Shown: positions 43,490 through 53,515, counted from the stretch's first letter. The stretch: DNA of 64,000 nt from Shewanella metallivivens (GCF_028750675.1 NZ_JAQQPZ010000015.1:348358-412357), one strand, 5' to 3'. Notes: generated by a model not told the origin, from the letters alone. Numbers and translations are program-made.

Positions 43490-46400
43490 TTAATGCTGAT
43501 CTTCTGAAGCCAATGGTTCTGCAGTCGTTTTAGGTTGCCACCACCAAATAAAGAATCGTCTTAATACACGTTTAAAATCATCTAAAATAATGTACAAAAT
43601 CGGTACTAAAATCAGGGTCACCACGGTTGAGAATAAAATACCAAACGCGAGCGATGTTGCCATTGGGATAACAATTTTAGCCTGTAAACTGCGTTCCATG
43701 ATAATGGGCACTAAGCCAACAAAGGTTGTTAACGAGGTTAAAATAATCGCTCTAAATCGGTAACAGCCCGAGTCAATCGCCGATTGCATTAACGACTTGC
43801 CTTGTTCACGTGCGCGGTTAACAAAGTCGACTAAAATCAGTGAGTCGTTTACCACGACGCCTGCTAACGCCACAATGCCGCATAAACTCAAGATACTCAT
43901 TGATAACCCAAGAATAAAGTGACCGAACAAGGCGCCAATCATGCCAAATGGAATAACCGACATAATGATTAATGGCTGGGTGTACGACTTAAGCGGAATC
44001 GCCATTAAGGCGTAGATGGTGAACATGGCAAAGAAAAAGCCTTGTGCCAAACCTAGCATTGCATTTTGCTCATCTAAGCTGCCGCCATCTAACGCTGAAG
44101 CTACTTTAGGGTATTGTGCGGTTAATTCGGGTAAGAAGTCTTGTTGAATTTCTGCCACCACTTTTGATGGTTCAACATTGTTTTTATTTACATTGGCGCT
44201 GATGGTAATTGCTCTGCGGCCATCAACTCGAGTAATTGAGGCGTAAGACTCACCTAGCTCGATTTCTGCCACGGTAGAAAATGGTACCGCTACACCTGAG
44301 GGGGTGCGGATGAGCATGTTTTCAAGGTCGCCAATAGTACGGCGCTGATCAAGCGGGTAACGTACCATGACTTTAACTTCTTCTTTATTACGCAAGATCC
44401 GTTGAGCTTCATAACCATAAAAGCCATACCGCACCTGGCGTGCTAAGTCTGACAATGTTAGCCCTTGTGCTTCAGCTTCTGGGCGGATGTTTAACCGTAT
44501 CTCATGTGAGCCAGATGAGAAGTTATCGGTAATATCAAACACACCTTCGTAAGTCGCTAATTTAGATTTAAGCGCTTTGGATGCCTCAGACAGTTGGGCT
44601 AAATCACTAGAGGTTAAGCGGAACGATAAATCTCCACCGGCATCGTTGGTGCTGGCATTAATCGTTAATTTTTTAACCGATAGCAGTTCTGGCAATTGCT
44701 TGCGCCACTCTTGTGCAATAGAAACGCCGTCGACTTCGCGGTCTTCACCTTTTGTCAGCTCGGTAAATACAAAGGCACTGCTGCGCGAGCTAAGCTCAAT
44801 ATAGCTGTGTTTCACCATTGGGTAACCGTATTGGTCTTCAAGTTTGGTGTTCATTTTGTATAACGCATCTTCAACTTGTTGAAGCACTTTTAAGGTGTTT
44901 TCTTCTGAGCTGCCTTCTTCCATTTCAAGCTGAACTTGAATAAAGTCTGACGGAATATCAGGGAAAAATACCCAACGCACTTTACCGCTTTGTACGAGCG
45001 CCAGCGATAAAATTAATACACCAATAAATACCGCCACCACGCTGTAACGCACTTTAATGCAGCGTTCTAAAAAGTGACGATATTTGTTGTGAATAAAGTG
45101 CTGTAACCATTCGTTCAACGCAAATTTTATTTTTGAAAATAGATGGGTAGGGGCGGTCCTTTTTTTGATTTTCATGTGGGCTAAATGCGCCGGTAGAATC
45201 AGCTTTGATTCCACTAGCGAAAATGCTAAACATAAAATCACGACCATGCCGATGGATTTCCAGATAACCCCCATAGGACCCGATACCATAATCATCGGGA
45301 TAAAGGCGGCAATAGTGGTCAAAACCCCAAAAGTGGCTGGCATTGCTACATTTTGCACCCCTTTAATCACATTGTTTAGGGAGTGGCCATTTTCTTCGAG
45401 TTCAGTGTAAGCACTTTCGCCGATGACAATGGCATCGTCGACCACTATCCCCAGCACCAGAATAAAGGCGAATAAGGTCAACATGTTGATAGACATATTG
45501 AAAGGCTCAATAGGCATTAATAGCATGGTGCCCAAAAAGCATACCGGTAACCCCAACATGACCCAAAATGCGAGTTTAAGGTCTAAAAACAAGGCTAAAA
45601 TAATAAATACCAACAGTGCGCCATAAAACATGTTTGACAACATCATGTTTAAACGGCCTTGCAGGTAGTGTGTTAAGTCACCCCAAGTATCCAGTTCAAT
45701 GTTACTTGGTAGGGTGAGTTTGCGCTTGGCGACATAGTCTTTAACTTGAGAGGCTATATCTAAAGCATTTTGGTCATCAATACTGGCTATTTCTATCACT
45801 GCTGCCGGTTTGCCATTAAAACGGGTGTATTCTAAACGCTCTTCAAAATCATCATTAATGGTCGCCACTTGTGGCAACATTATACGACTACCGTCTGCTC
45901 GAGTTGTCACTACTATTTTGGCAAAGTCATCGGCATTGTAGGCCTGACCTTTGGTGCGCAATAAAATATCGCCATCTTGAGCTCGAATCGCGCCGCCGGG
46001 TAAGTCGATAGATGAGTTCTGTACGGCTAATGCAACTTGGGTAAAGGTGATGCCATACTCACGCAGCTTATCTTCAGAAAGTTCAATGCCAATTTCGTAA
46101 TCGCGCACACCATTCACTGTTGCACGTGTGACTGCAGGCAAATCGGTAATATCATCACGGATTGCTTTAGCCATTTCTTTCATGTCATGTAGATTCATAT
46201 CTCCATAGACAGACACCCAAATCACGCTGTTTTCAGGTTTTATTTGGTAAATGTTGGGTTTTTCAATGTTGTCAGGGAAGGTCGCAATCGCATCGACCCG
46301 CAGTTTTGCTTCGTCGAGCACTTGCTGTACATCGTAGCCGTCTTCAACTTCAATGGTTACTGAGCCAACGCTGTCACTGGCAACTGATGTGACCTTGTCA

Positions 46401-46642
46401 ATGCCGCTGATGTCTTGAATCGCTTCTTCGATTTTGATGTTAATCCCTTCTTCAATTTCTTGTGGCGCTGCACCGGGGTATGCCACATTGATATTGATTA
46501 GGTTTAATTCAAAAGTAGGAAACACTTCTTTATTAATGATAAACGTACTAAATAAACCGCCGATAAGCAGTGCTGCCATGAGTAAGTTTGCCGCGACACT
46601 GTTGCGGGCAAACCAGGCAATTATTCCTTTATTGGTATCCAT
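43490..46642 (-). CDS. RND family efflux transporter, inner-membrane pump
   Basis: The 1050-residue protein has the AcrB-type layout: TM1 near residue 15-35, a large periplasmic loop (about 40-335), TM2-6, a second loop (about 560-870) and TM8-12. The proton-relay aspartates are in TM4 (LGIVVDDAIVIGE). PGAAPQEIEEGINIKIEEAIQ and FFPDIPSDFIQVQLEME are typical of the heavy RND exporters of Shewanella and Vibrio. It exports drugs or other small molecules using protons. It lies 2 bp after the adaptor gene; no TolC-type gene is in the operon, so a general outer-membrane channel must be used. Confidence 0.93.
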   Translation of the reverse strand: MDTNKGIIAWFARNSVAANLLMAALLIGGLFSTFIINKEVFPTFELNLININVAYPGAAPQEIEEGINIKIEEAIQDISGIDKVTSVASDSVGSVTIEVEDGYDVQQVLDEAKLRVDAIATFPDNIEKPNIYQIKPENSVIWVSVYGDMNLHDMKEMAKAIRDDITDLPAVTRATVNGVRDYEIGIELSEDKLREYGITFTQVALAVQNSSIDLPGGAIRAQDGDILLRTKGQAYNADDFAKIVVTTRADGSRIMLPQVATINDDFEERLEYTRFNGKPAAVIEIASIDDQNALDIASQVKDYVAKRKLTLPSNIELDTWGDLTHYLQGRLNMMLSNMFYGALLVFIILALFLDLKLAFWVMLGLPVCFLGTMLLMPIEPFNMSINMLTLFAFILVLGIVVDDAIVIGESAYTELEENGHSLNNVIKGVQNVAMPATFGVLTTIAAFIPMIMVSGPMGVIWKSIGMVVILCLAFSLVESKLILPAHLAHMKIKKRTAPTHLFSKIKFALNEWLQHFIHNKYRHFLERCIKVRYSVVAVFIGVLILSLALVQSGKVRWVFFPDIPSDFIQVQLEMEEGSSEENTLKVLQQVEDALYKMNTKLEDQYGYPMVKHSYIELSSRSSAFVFTELTKGEDREVDGVSIAQEWRKQLPELLSVKKLTINASTNDAGGDLSFRLTSSDLAQLSEASKALKSKLATYEGVFDITDNFSSGSHEIRLNIRPEAEAQGLTLSDLARQVRYGFYGYEAQRILRNKEEVKVMVRYPLDQRRTIGDLENMLIRTPSGVAVPFSTVAEIELGESYASITRVDGRRAITISANVNKNNVEPSKVVAEIQQDFLPELTAQYPKVASALDGGSLDEQNAMLGLAQGFFFAMFTIYALMAIPLKSYTQPLIIMSVIPFGMIGALFGHFILGLSMSILSLCGIVALAGVVVNDSLILVDFVNRAREQGKSLMQSAIDSGCYRFRAIILTSLTTFVGLVPIIMERSLQAKIVIPMATSLAFGILFSTVVTLILVPILYIILDDFKRVLRRFFIWWWQPKTTAEPLASEDQH

Positions 46643-46644
46643 AA

Positions 46645-47838
46645 TTATTCACCTGCTGTCGTAGCAGCTTCTGGGGGCGTATCTGTGCTAGTGGGTTCTT
46701 CACCCAATATTTTCACTTTTTGCCCTGAGCTTAAGCTGTTGACACTGGTCGTTGATACTCGCTCATTGGCTTTAAAACTGCCTTTGATGTAAAGCGTATC
46801 AACGTCTGAGCGGATAATATTGACCTGACGCATTTCGATGATGTTGTCTTGGGTCACCACTGCCACTTGGCCGTTACGGACAACATGGCGTGGCAATGTG
46901 ACAACATCATTAACGGTGCGACCAGTGATAACAGCGTTAACAAAGCTGCCGTATTTAAGCGGTAATTGATTTGAGGTGTTGGTGTTACGAAGATAAGGGT
47001 CGCGAATTTCGGCCACCAGATACACCATGCGAGTTTGTTCATCAATCACGTTTTCGCTACGTACAATCGAGCCTTGCCATGTGGCTTGTTTACCGGCAAG
47101 TTGAGCTGTGAGTGTTACGCTGGTGTCTGGGTTTTCGACAGACTCAAGGTAGGCGAGCTCTTCGTTTGTGAGCGGTAATCTAATTTCAGCGATGCTGGTA
47201 TCGTATAGTTCGCCTAGATTAGTGCCCAGTGTGACGTATTGGCCTAAATCGACATTGCGCGCTTTGATGATGCCGTCAAAAGGTGCACGGATAACAGTAC
47301 GTTCTAAATTACGCTGAGCTCGTGCTAATGCTGCTTGGGCATACTTGACGTTAGCCTGTTCTTTTTTTAATTGCGGGATCCGCAATCCAAGTTCTGGTGG
47401 CAGCCCATTACCAAAATCTTTAAATTCTACTTTTGCGACTTCGCCGCGCGCTTTTTCTTCGTTTAATGCGGCAGTGGCTTGTGCGAGTGTGGCCTCAGCT
47501 TGGATTAAATCGGCCTCATAGTCTGAGGGTTCAATAATGGCCAGTTGCTCGCCTTTTTTTACCACGCCACCGGCAACAAAGTTTGCTGAAATGCTTAGCA
47601 TGCGCCCTTGGACTTCGGTGACTAATTGCGTTTTGTATTTGGGGTTAACCACACCGTATGACGGTAAGTTCAGTGATAAGGTTTGTGGCGTCACGGTTTG
47701 TACATCAACAATAGGAATGTTGATGGGTTCATCTTTTTGCTCTGGAGCTTCCTGGGTATTAATTAATAACCAGGCCGCTGCAGCAAACACTGCAATAATA
47801 AAGAGTGGTGACAGTCTTCTTAGAATTGTTTTTATCAT
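46645..47838 (-). CDS. RND efflux membrane fusion protein (periplasmic adaptor)
   Basis: The 397-residue adaptor has an N-terminal membrane anchor (about 12-27, LFIIAVFAAAAWLLI), the lipoyl half-motif YKTQLVTEVQGRMLSISANFVAGGVVKKGEQLAIIEP, a helical hairpin (about 108-180) and APFDGIIKARNVDLGQYV for the second lipoyl half, then beta-barrel and membrane-proximal domains. It bridges the pump to the outer-membrane channel. It is the first gene of the two-gene operon. The 370 bp upstream are gene-free and contain a Crp-like site. Confidence 0.92.
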   Translation of the reverse strand: MIKTILRRLSPLFIIAVFAAAAWLLINTQEAPEQKDEPINIPIVDVQTVTPQTLSLNLPSYGVVNPKYKTQLVTEVQGRMLSISANFVAGGVVKKGEQLAIIEPSDYEADLIQAEATLAQATAALNEEKARGEVAKVEFKDFGNGLPPELGLRIPQLKKEQANVKYAQAALARAQRNLERTVIRAPFDGIIKARNVDLGQYVTLGTNLGELYDTSIAEIRLPLTNEELAYLESVENPDTSVTLTAQLAGKQATWQGSIVRSENVIDEQTRMVYLVAEIRDPYLRNTNTSNQLPLKYGSFVNAVITGRTVNDVVTLPRHVVRNGQVAVVTQDNIIEMRQVNIIRSDVDTLYIKGSFKANERVSTTSVNSLSSGQKVKILGEEPTSTDTPPEAATTAGE

Positions 47839-48180
47839 TTCTATTGCGTATCCATGCTTAAATAAGACTAAAGACAGTTAACTACGTTGGTTAACATGTT
47901 CATTCAGATTCATTTTATTACTCATCGTTTATAAATTAACAGAGTCTTGGGCTTAGCTAAATAGTTTTATGTAAATAAAATGTTTCTAATTTTTAGTTTG
48001 TTGCCTATTTTGCGATTGAATCTAAATAAATCGTAGTTATTGGCATAAATAAATGAAAGTGGAAGCTTGTTGAGTTGTAATTATTCCCTTTTAATCAATG
48101 TATTAGGTCACGCCTTTGGGGTGGGTGTTTTTTGCGCTAAAATTGACATTTCTTGACACTTTTTGCCGTATCGCGTCTAG
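47839..48180. other. Long gene-free region upstream of the RND operon
   Basis: About 340 bp between the adaptor start and the Crp-like site are AT-rich with no gene, RNA or recognised repeat; a GC-rich patch at 48109-48130 could pair weakly. It could be a long 5' leader if transcription starts near the Crp-like site. Confidence 0.45.
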
Positions 48181-48185
48181 TTAAT

Positions 48186-48201
48186 TGTGATATATCTCAC
48201 T
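48186..48201. promoter_or_regulatory. Crp-like site upstream of the RND operon
   Basis: TGTGA-TATATC-TCACT matches 9 of 10 defined bases of the Crp consensus TGTGA-N6-TCACA. It lies between the srmB terminator and the adaptor gene, about 350 bp from the latter. Which transcript it controls is uncertain. Confidence 0.6.
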
Positions 48202-48210
48202 TAGGCAATA

Positions 48211-48244
48211 AAAAAAGCGAATTATTTAATAATTCGCTTTTTTT
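48211..48244. terminator. Terminator after srmB
   Basis: Stem AAAAAAGCGAATTA / TAATTCGCTTTTTT with a 5- to 6-nt loop and flanking A/T-runs, 24 bp past the srmB stop on the minus strand. Confidence 0.9.
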
Positions 48245-48267
48245 ATTGGAGAGCATAGTGTGAAAAA

Positions 48268-49488
48268 TTACTTTTTCTTATTCTTTTTAGACTTCACTTT
48301 GGCATCTTTTGCATTGGCTTTTTTCTTGCCTGGCACCTTTGCTTCTTTGTGCTTAGGGCGAAGCTCTTCAATCACACGACGCTTGAGTGGCAGTTCGATA
48401 TAACGCTCAATTTTAGACACAATACGCATGTCATGCGCTTCAACTAACGAAATTGCTGTACCTTTTGCGCCTGCGCGTGCTGTACGCCCAATACGGTGAA
48501 CATAGGCATCAGCAGAACGTGGCATATCATAGTTGATGACATGAGTGATGTCGTCAATGTCGATACCGCGAGCTGCAACATCGGTTGCGAGTAATACGTT
48601 TACTTCGCCTTTTGAGAACTTACCTAATGCCTGGAAGCGTTTTTTCTGTTCCATATCGCCGCGCATAAACGCACAGGGAATATTGGCTTTTAGTAATAGC
48701 CCTTCAAGACTGGCAACGATGTCACGGGTTTTAACAAATACAATGGCACGTTTAACGTTTTCTTGGCGTAAAATATGACTCAGTAAGGCAAATTTATGAG
48801 CGTTGTCATCGGCAAGGTGGATCCATTGATGCACTTTGGCTTTTTCGCTGCGTGGCGATTCAACATCGACAACGACAGGATCGTTTAATAACTCACGCGC
48901 AAAGCGGTTAACGCCGTTGCCCTCAAGTGTTGCCGAAAATAACATGTTTTGCTTACGACCTTGGGCTTCAATGGCAATCGTTTGTACCACAGATGAAAAC
49001 CCCATATCGAGCATACGGTCAGCTTCATCGATGATCAAAATTTCAACTTCAGTAGCATCAAACTTATCTTTATCTAGGTATTCCATTAATCGGCCTGGTG
49101 TGGCGATCAATATGTCGATGTTATCTTCTAACGCTTCTTCTTGAGGGCCGTAAGGCACACCACCAGTAATGATGGCGATATTAAGATCAAGGTCGGTTGC
49201 TAGGTGGCAAGCATAGCGATGAATCTGGCTGGCAAGTTCGCGTGTTGGCGTTAATACCAAAATACGTGCTTGCCCCTCAAAGCGGCGAGGAAAGTCGATA
49301 AGATGCTGTAAAGCAGGCAGTAAAAAACTGGCTGTTTTACCGGTGCCGGTTGGCGCACGCGCTAAAATATCCCGCTGATCCATGGCCAATGGAATGGTTT
49401 GTTGCTGAATAGTGGTAGGGGTGTTGTGTCCCATGGCCTTGAGTGACTCTAATAAGCTAGGGTCGAGCTGGAAATCTTCAAATTGCAT
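48268..49488 (-). CDS. srmB: DEAD-box RNA helicase SrmB
   Basis: The 406-residue helicase has motif Q (FEDFQLDPSLLESLKAMGHNTPTTIQQQTIP), motif I ARAPTGTGKT, Ia PTRELASQ, II DEADRML, III SAT, V ATDVAARGID and VI HRIGRTARAG. A Lys-rich tail (about 370-406) follows, usual for RNA-binding helicases. SrmB assists early assembly of the 50S ribosomal subunit. The assignment over other DEAD-box proteins rests on the N-terminus and on trmN6 next door, as in E. coli, although there the two genes are divergent and here they are in line. Confidence 0.88.
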   Translation of the reverse strand: MQFEDFQLDPSLLESLKAMGHNTPTTIQQQTIPLAMDQRDILARAPTGTGKTASFLLPALQHLIDFPRRFEGQARILVLTPTRELASQIHRYACHLATDLDLNIAIITGGVPYGPQEEALEDNIDILIATPGRLMEYLDKDKFDATEVEILIIDEADRMLDMGFSSVVQTIAIEAQGRKQNMLFSATLEGNGVNRFARELLNDPVVVDVESPRSEKAKVHQWIHLADDNAHKFALLSHILRQENVKRAIVFVKTRDIVASLEGLLLKANIPCAFMRGDMEQKKRFQALGKFSKGEVNVLLATDVAARGIDIDDITHVINYDMPRSADAYVHRIGRTARAGAKGTAISLVEAHDMRIVSKIERYIELPLKRRVIEELRPKHKEAKVPGKKKANAKDAKVKSKKNKKK

Positions 49489-49541
49489 GCGCTGGTCTCG
49501 CTGAAAAATAGTTGAGTATTATAGCTGACCTAATGAGCAGG

Positions 49542-50270
49542 CTAAAGCTTTAAGTAGAAAGGGCGGCATAAATCTATCATCGTGTCGCTGTATCCCCCTT
49601 GTTTATTGCGAATAGCCATTTGCAGATACTGAGTTTTCTCCGTAGTGTCTGTGGCATGTTTGAGCACCAGTATCGAACGATTTGGCGATTTTCCTTCAGC
49701 GCTAATGATTTCGAGGTGCTTGGCAACAAAGAGTGTGTGCCCTTTAAGCTGTTGAATAAAACTGGCTAAACTCTGTTGTGGCAAAATAAGACTGGCGTGG
49801 CCATGTGGCGCAAGTAATTGGCTAATCGCGTGCTGCAATTCTGCAAATGACAAAGTGTTAGTATGTCTTGCATCGGCACGGGCACTATTTTTGGCTTGAG
49901 TGCCTTGTTCAAAGTACGGTGGATTGCAAATAATATGGTCGAATAAAGATACAGGGATGAGGCTTTTTTGCTGTAGAAAGCCCTGAATCGAACCTTGATA
50001 CACTTGTACTTTATTGGCCCAAGGGCTTTGCTCAACATTATGTTTACAGGCATTGGCTGCTGCAGAATCGAGTTCGACTGCAGTAATTTGTGTGTGTTCT
50101 AGGCTGCGTTGTGCAGCCATTAAGCTCAATAATCCGCTTCCTGCGCCAATATCAAGAATATGACTTGATTGGGTGAGCTGTGCCCATGCGCCAAGAATAA
50201 CGGCATCGGTGCTGACTGCCATACCACATTGCTCATCGTCGATATGAAATTGTTTAAACGTAAAAGGCAT
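49542..50270 (-). CDS. trmN6: tRNA1(Val) (adenine(37)-N6)-methyltransferase
   Basis: The 242-residue SAM-dependent enzyme has motif I ILDIGAGSGLLSLM, the acidic end VELDSAA and the catalytic NPPYF motif (IICNPPYFEQ) shared by N6-adenine methyltransferases. It begins MPFTFKQFHIDDEQCGMAVSTDAVILGAW, as in E. coli TrmN6 (YfiC). It methylates A37 of tRNA1-Val. It lies 53 bp upstream of srmB on the same strand and may be co-transcribed with it. Confidence 0.92.
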   Translation of the reverse strand: MPFTFKQFHIDDEQCGMAVSTDAVILGAWAQLTQSSHILDIGAGSGLLSLMAAQRSLEHTQITAVELDSAAANACKHNVEQSPWANKVQVYQGSIQGFLQQKSLIPVSLFDHIICNPPYFEQGTQAKNSARADARHTNTLSFAELQHAISQLLAPHGHASLILPQQSLASFIQQLKGHTLFVAKHLEIISAEGKSPNRSILVLKHATDTTEKTQYLQMAIRNKQGGYSDTMIDLCRPFYLKL

Positions 50271-50355
50271 AATTTAGCAGTGGCTATTGGGTTAATGTGA
50301 ACGTTACGGCTGATGGTAATCGTTTTGAGTTAACGTGTCGTGAGTTAATTGACGC

Positions 50356-50652
50356 TTGGGTCAGTTGATCTTTGCCGGTTGAGTTTTGTTTGAGTTAAAA
50401 CACGTTTTAATCGAGTCGAATGGATTGATACCTAGTCATCTGAGCAACTCTTTAATTCATAAAGCGTCGTTCAACAAAGAGTAAAACGTTTTTAGCCGAA
50501 CCCTTCGGGCAGCGTTTGTTGGCCATTTTTACTGCGTTATCGACTTTTTATCTAGAATAACGACACCTCAAAGCCTCTGCCATGCAATTGTATATGTGCG
50601 TAATAGACAACAATTCGCTGCAAAAATAACCTTGAAAGATCAACTGCCCCTA
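50356..50652. mobile_element. MITE-like element with 25-bp imperfect terminal inverted repeats
   Basis: The ends 50356-50380 and 50628-50652 are inverted copies: a perfect 12-bp core (CAGTTGATCTTT at 50362 and its complement at 50635) with GGG outside it and GGTT four bases inside it. An inner inverted pair (ATTTTTACTGCG near 50529 and CGCTGCAAAAAT near 50616) lies within. The 297 bp have no gene. The size, ends and lack of coding fit a non-autonomous miniature element; the family name is unknown. Confidence 0.7.
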
Positions 50653-51044
50653 GGATAAATCGTTGAGCTTTTGTTATCAAAATTTAAACTAAAAAAGATA
50701 ACTTGGCGATTATGTACACAAGTCTTGACATAAATGCATTACAAAAACGTTATTTTCGTTATTTTACTTAGCAAAGCTTGTGTCTATTAATGATGTTTGG
50801 TATTAGTTTGGCCGTTTTAGTTCAGTTAAATGGTGTAAAAAGTCTAACTGTAGCTATTTGGGCAAGGATGTAGCTGATAAAAATAGGACTAGATGTTCAT
50901 TTTATATCATTTCACAGCAGAATTTAGTATTTAAAAGTGTATTTTTAACTTTACAAAAAGTGGGCGCGTTCAGTTCAGCAGTAGCTAATTTTGGCGTAAT
51001 CAATTAGGTTTGTTAAAAAACATAACAATAAAAAGAGGCAAGTA
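50653..51044. other. 392-bp gene-free region upstream of brnQ
   Basis: AT-rich leader with a repeated AACGTTATTTTCG-like word near 50748. No gene or known operator (for example a clear Lrp site) was identified. brnQ's ribosome site (agagg) is at 51034-51038. Confidence 0.45.
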
Positions 51045-52370
51045 GTGCAAACAACCAAGATGAGTTTGACGGATACGCTAGGGTTAGGCTTTATGACTTT
51101 CGCGTTCTTTTTAGGCGCAGGAAACTTAATTTTTCCTCCTTTTGCAGGCATGTTAGCTGGCGAAAATATGTCTTTTGCGATGCTCGGTTTTTTGATTACC
51201 GCCGTGGGGATGCCATTGATTGGTCTCATTGCCGTTGCCAAAGCTAATGGTAAAGTTATGGCACTGTTACCCGCGTTTGCTGCCACCGCATTGGCTGTCG
51301 CTATTTACATTATTATTGGCCCTGCATTTGCCGCGCCGCGTACCGGATTAGTGGCGTTTGAAATTGGCGCTAGACCCTTTATTAGCAATCCAGATGCAGT
51401 AATGATGTTAGCGGGTAAAGAATTCAATATCGCACAATTAATTTACACTTTAGTGTTTTTCTCTATTGTGATGTTTTTGTCTTTATTTCCAGGCAAGTTA
51501 CTGGATAACGTGGGCAAGGTGTTAACCCCTATTTTGATTTTACTATTAGTCAGTTTAGCCAGTTCAGTGATTATTTTACCTGGGTTTGAAGTCAATCAAC
51601 CGGTAGGTGAATACATCAATAGCCCATTAACGAAGGGGATTATTGAAGGCTACAACACCATGGATACCTTGGCTTCTTTAATGTTTGGTATGTTGATTAT
51701 TGACTTACTGCGTAAAAAAGGGGTTAACGATACAACAGATCAAACCAAGTATTTAGTTCGTGCAGCCTTTATTGCCGCTGGCGGATTAGCATTTGTTTAT
51801 GTGTCGTTATTTTATCTTGGTGCATCGGCCGGTGATTTTGCGATTGGCGCTGAAAATGGCGGCCAAATCCTCACAAACTATGTGACTCATCATTTTGGCA
51901 GTATCGGCACGTTAATGCTGTCGACGGTAGTGACCCTTGCTTGCCTAACCACGGCGGTTGGTTTGGTGACAGCGTGTGCCGAGTTTTTTAATGAGTTAAT
52001 GCCTAAATTGTCGTATAAATTATTGGTTGTATTGTTAAGCGCAATTTGTGCCACGGTCGCTAACGTGGGCTTGTCACAATTAATCAGTGTCAGTATTCCG
52101 GTGTTGATGACGATTTACCCAGTGGCAATTGCCTTGGTGTTAGTGACATTTTTAACTGAGCGTTTTGTTCGTCCGGCTTTTTCACACAGAGTGATTTTAA
52201 GTGTAGCGTTATTTTTTGGGATTTTTGATGGTTTGCAAACCGCAGGCATGGACATGAGCTTCTTGGACTTCATGCCACTGCACGCTGAGGGTATGGCGTG
52301 GTTATTACCGACAGCTCTGACCGCCATGGTGTGTTTGTTTTTACCCAAAAAACGCCTTTCTGCCGCGTAA
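51045..52370 (+). CDS. brnQ: Branched-chain amino acid transporter BrnQ
   Basis: The 441-residue protein has about twelve membrane helices and the LIVCS signature at the start: LGLGFMTFAFFLGAGNLIFPPFAGMLAG. It takes up leucine, isoleucine and valine with Na+ or H+. The start is GTG 51045, which has an AGAGG site 6 nt upstream; ATG 51060 lacks one at useful distance. Length matches E. coli BrnQ (439). It is monocistronic, with a long leader and a MITE-like element further upstream. Confidence 0.94.
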   Translation: MQTTKMSLTDTLGLGFMTFAFFLGAGNLIFPPFAGMLAGENMSFAMLGFLITAVGMPLIGLIAVAKANGKVMALLPAFAATALAVAIYIIIGPAFAAPRTGLVAFEIGARPFISNPDAVMMLAGKEFNIAQLIYTLVFFSIVMFLSLFPGKLLDNVGKVLTPILILLLVSLASSVIILPGFEVNQPVGEYINSPLTKGIIEGYNTMDTLASLMFGMLIIDLLRKKGVNDTTDQTKYLVRAAFIAAGGLAFVYVSLFYLGASAGDFAIGAENGGQILTNYVTHHFGSIGTLMLSTVVTLACLTTAVGLVTACAEFFNELMPKLSYKLLVVLLSAICATVANVGLSQLISVSIPVLMTIYPVAIALVLVTFLTERFVRPAFSHRVILSVALFFGIFDGLQTAGMDMSFLDFMPLHAEGMAWLLPTALTAMVCLFLPKKRLSAA

Positions 52371-52485
52371 CCTTTTGGGGGAAATAGTCTAAAATTCATA
52401 ATGTGAAGTGAATAAAGGCAAACAATAAGACGGCGTTATGATATTTTATCTAACGTCGTTTTTTTACCTTGCTAGAGATTTTACT

Positions 52486-53391
52486 TTGGTTAAACCTGCA
52501 TATCAGCCTAACCCATTAATTAACCAGTTTTTAGATGATTTATGGTCTACAAAAGGGTTAAGCGATAATACCTTGGCTTCGTATCGTACCGACTTACAGC
52601 ACGTAGAACGTTATGTGTTATCGCAAGGGCTTGATTTATTGCGTGTTGATCAAGGCTTACTGCGTGACTATTTGAATGCTCGTTTTGAAGAGCAGTTTGC
52701 TAAAAGCAGTACCGCCAGATTATTGAGCAGTTTACGACGTTTTTATGGCTACTTATTGATCAAGCAACTAATTAGTGAAGATCCTACCGCCTTGATTAAG
52801 TCACCTAAATTAGCACGTCAGCTACCTGACTCATTGTCTGAGGCGCAAATAGACAGCTTACTTGCAGAGCCGAATGAGGATGATCCGATAGAATGTCGTG
52901 ATAAAGCCATGTTGGAACTGTTATATGCCACAGGCCTTCGTGTTACTGAGTTGGTGAGCTTAACTATGGAGCAAATAAGCTTACGCCAAGGGCTTGTGAG
53001 AGTGGTGGGCAAAGGCGGTAAAGAGCGTTTAGTGCCCTTAGGCGAGTTAGCGGTAGCTGAAGTTGAGCAGTACATGCGCTTTGCTCGTGGCGAATTATTG
53101 AATATGAAGCAATCTGATGTGGTGTTTCCATCAAGACGCGGAAAAATGATGACTCGGCAAACGTTTTGGCATCGGATTAAATTGTATGCGGCAAGAGCTG
53201 GGATCCAGTGCCATTTGTCTCCGCATACTTTACGTCATGCTTTTGCAACTCATTTGCTCAATCATGGCGCGGATTTACGTGTGGTACAATTATTACTTGG
53301 CCACAGTGATTTATCGACAACCCAAATCTATACCCATGTGGCAAAAGTGCGCTTGCAACAGCTTCATAGTCAGCACCATCCTCGTGGTTAG
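52486..53391 (+). CDS. xerD: Site-specific tyrosine recombinase XerD
   Basis: XerD with XerC resolves chromosome dimers at dif. The catalytic residues R (ATGLRVTELVSL), K (VGKGGKERLVPL), H-x-x-R (LSPHTLRHAFATHLL), H/W (LLGHSDLSTTQIYTHV) and the terminal tyrosine are all present. TTG 52486 gives 301 residues, near E. coli's 298. ATG 52438 adds MIFYLTSFFYLARDF, which is not expected in the family; no ribosome site decides. It begins xerD-dsbC-recJ, the conserved enterobacterial order. It is housekeeping, not evidence of an island. Confidence 0.9.
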   Translation: MVKPAYQPNPLINQFLDDLWSTKGLSDNTLASYRTDLQHVERYVLSQGLDLLRVDQGLLRDYLNARFEEQFAKSSTARLLSSLRRFYGYLLIKQLISEDPTALIKSPKLARQLPDSLSEAQIDSLLAEPNEDDPIECRDKAMLELLYATGLRVTELVSLTMEQISLRQGLVRVVGKGGKERLVPLGELAVAEVEQYMRFARGELLNMKQSDVVFPSRRGKMMTRQTFWHRIKLYAARAGIQCHLSPHTLRHAFATHLLNHGADLRVVQLLLGHSDLSTTQIYTHVAKVRLQQLHSQHHPRG

Positions 53392-53515
53392 TGTTATTGA
53401 TATCAAATCCTTACATTTAAGCGTTTGAGTATTTGTTGCGTTCATTTAATTAAATCTGTAAGTTTTGCTTACGAAGTCGGGTCTATTCAATCACCCGTGT
53501 CAATTAGGAATTATC

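Noticed and set aside
52486-53391. XerD as a sign of a phage or genomic island
   Set aside because: It is in the conserved xerD-dsbC-recJ order and has the housekeeping XerD sequence pattern.
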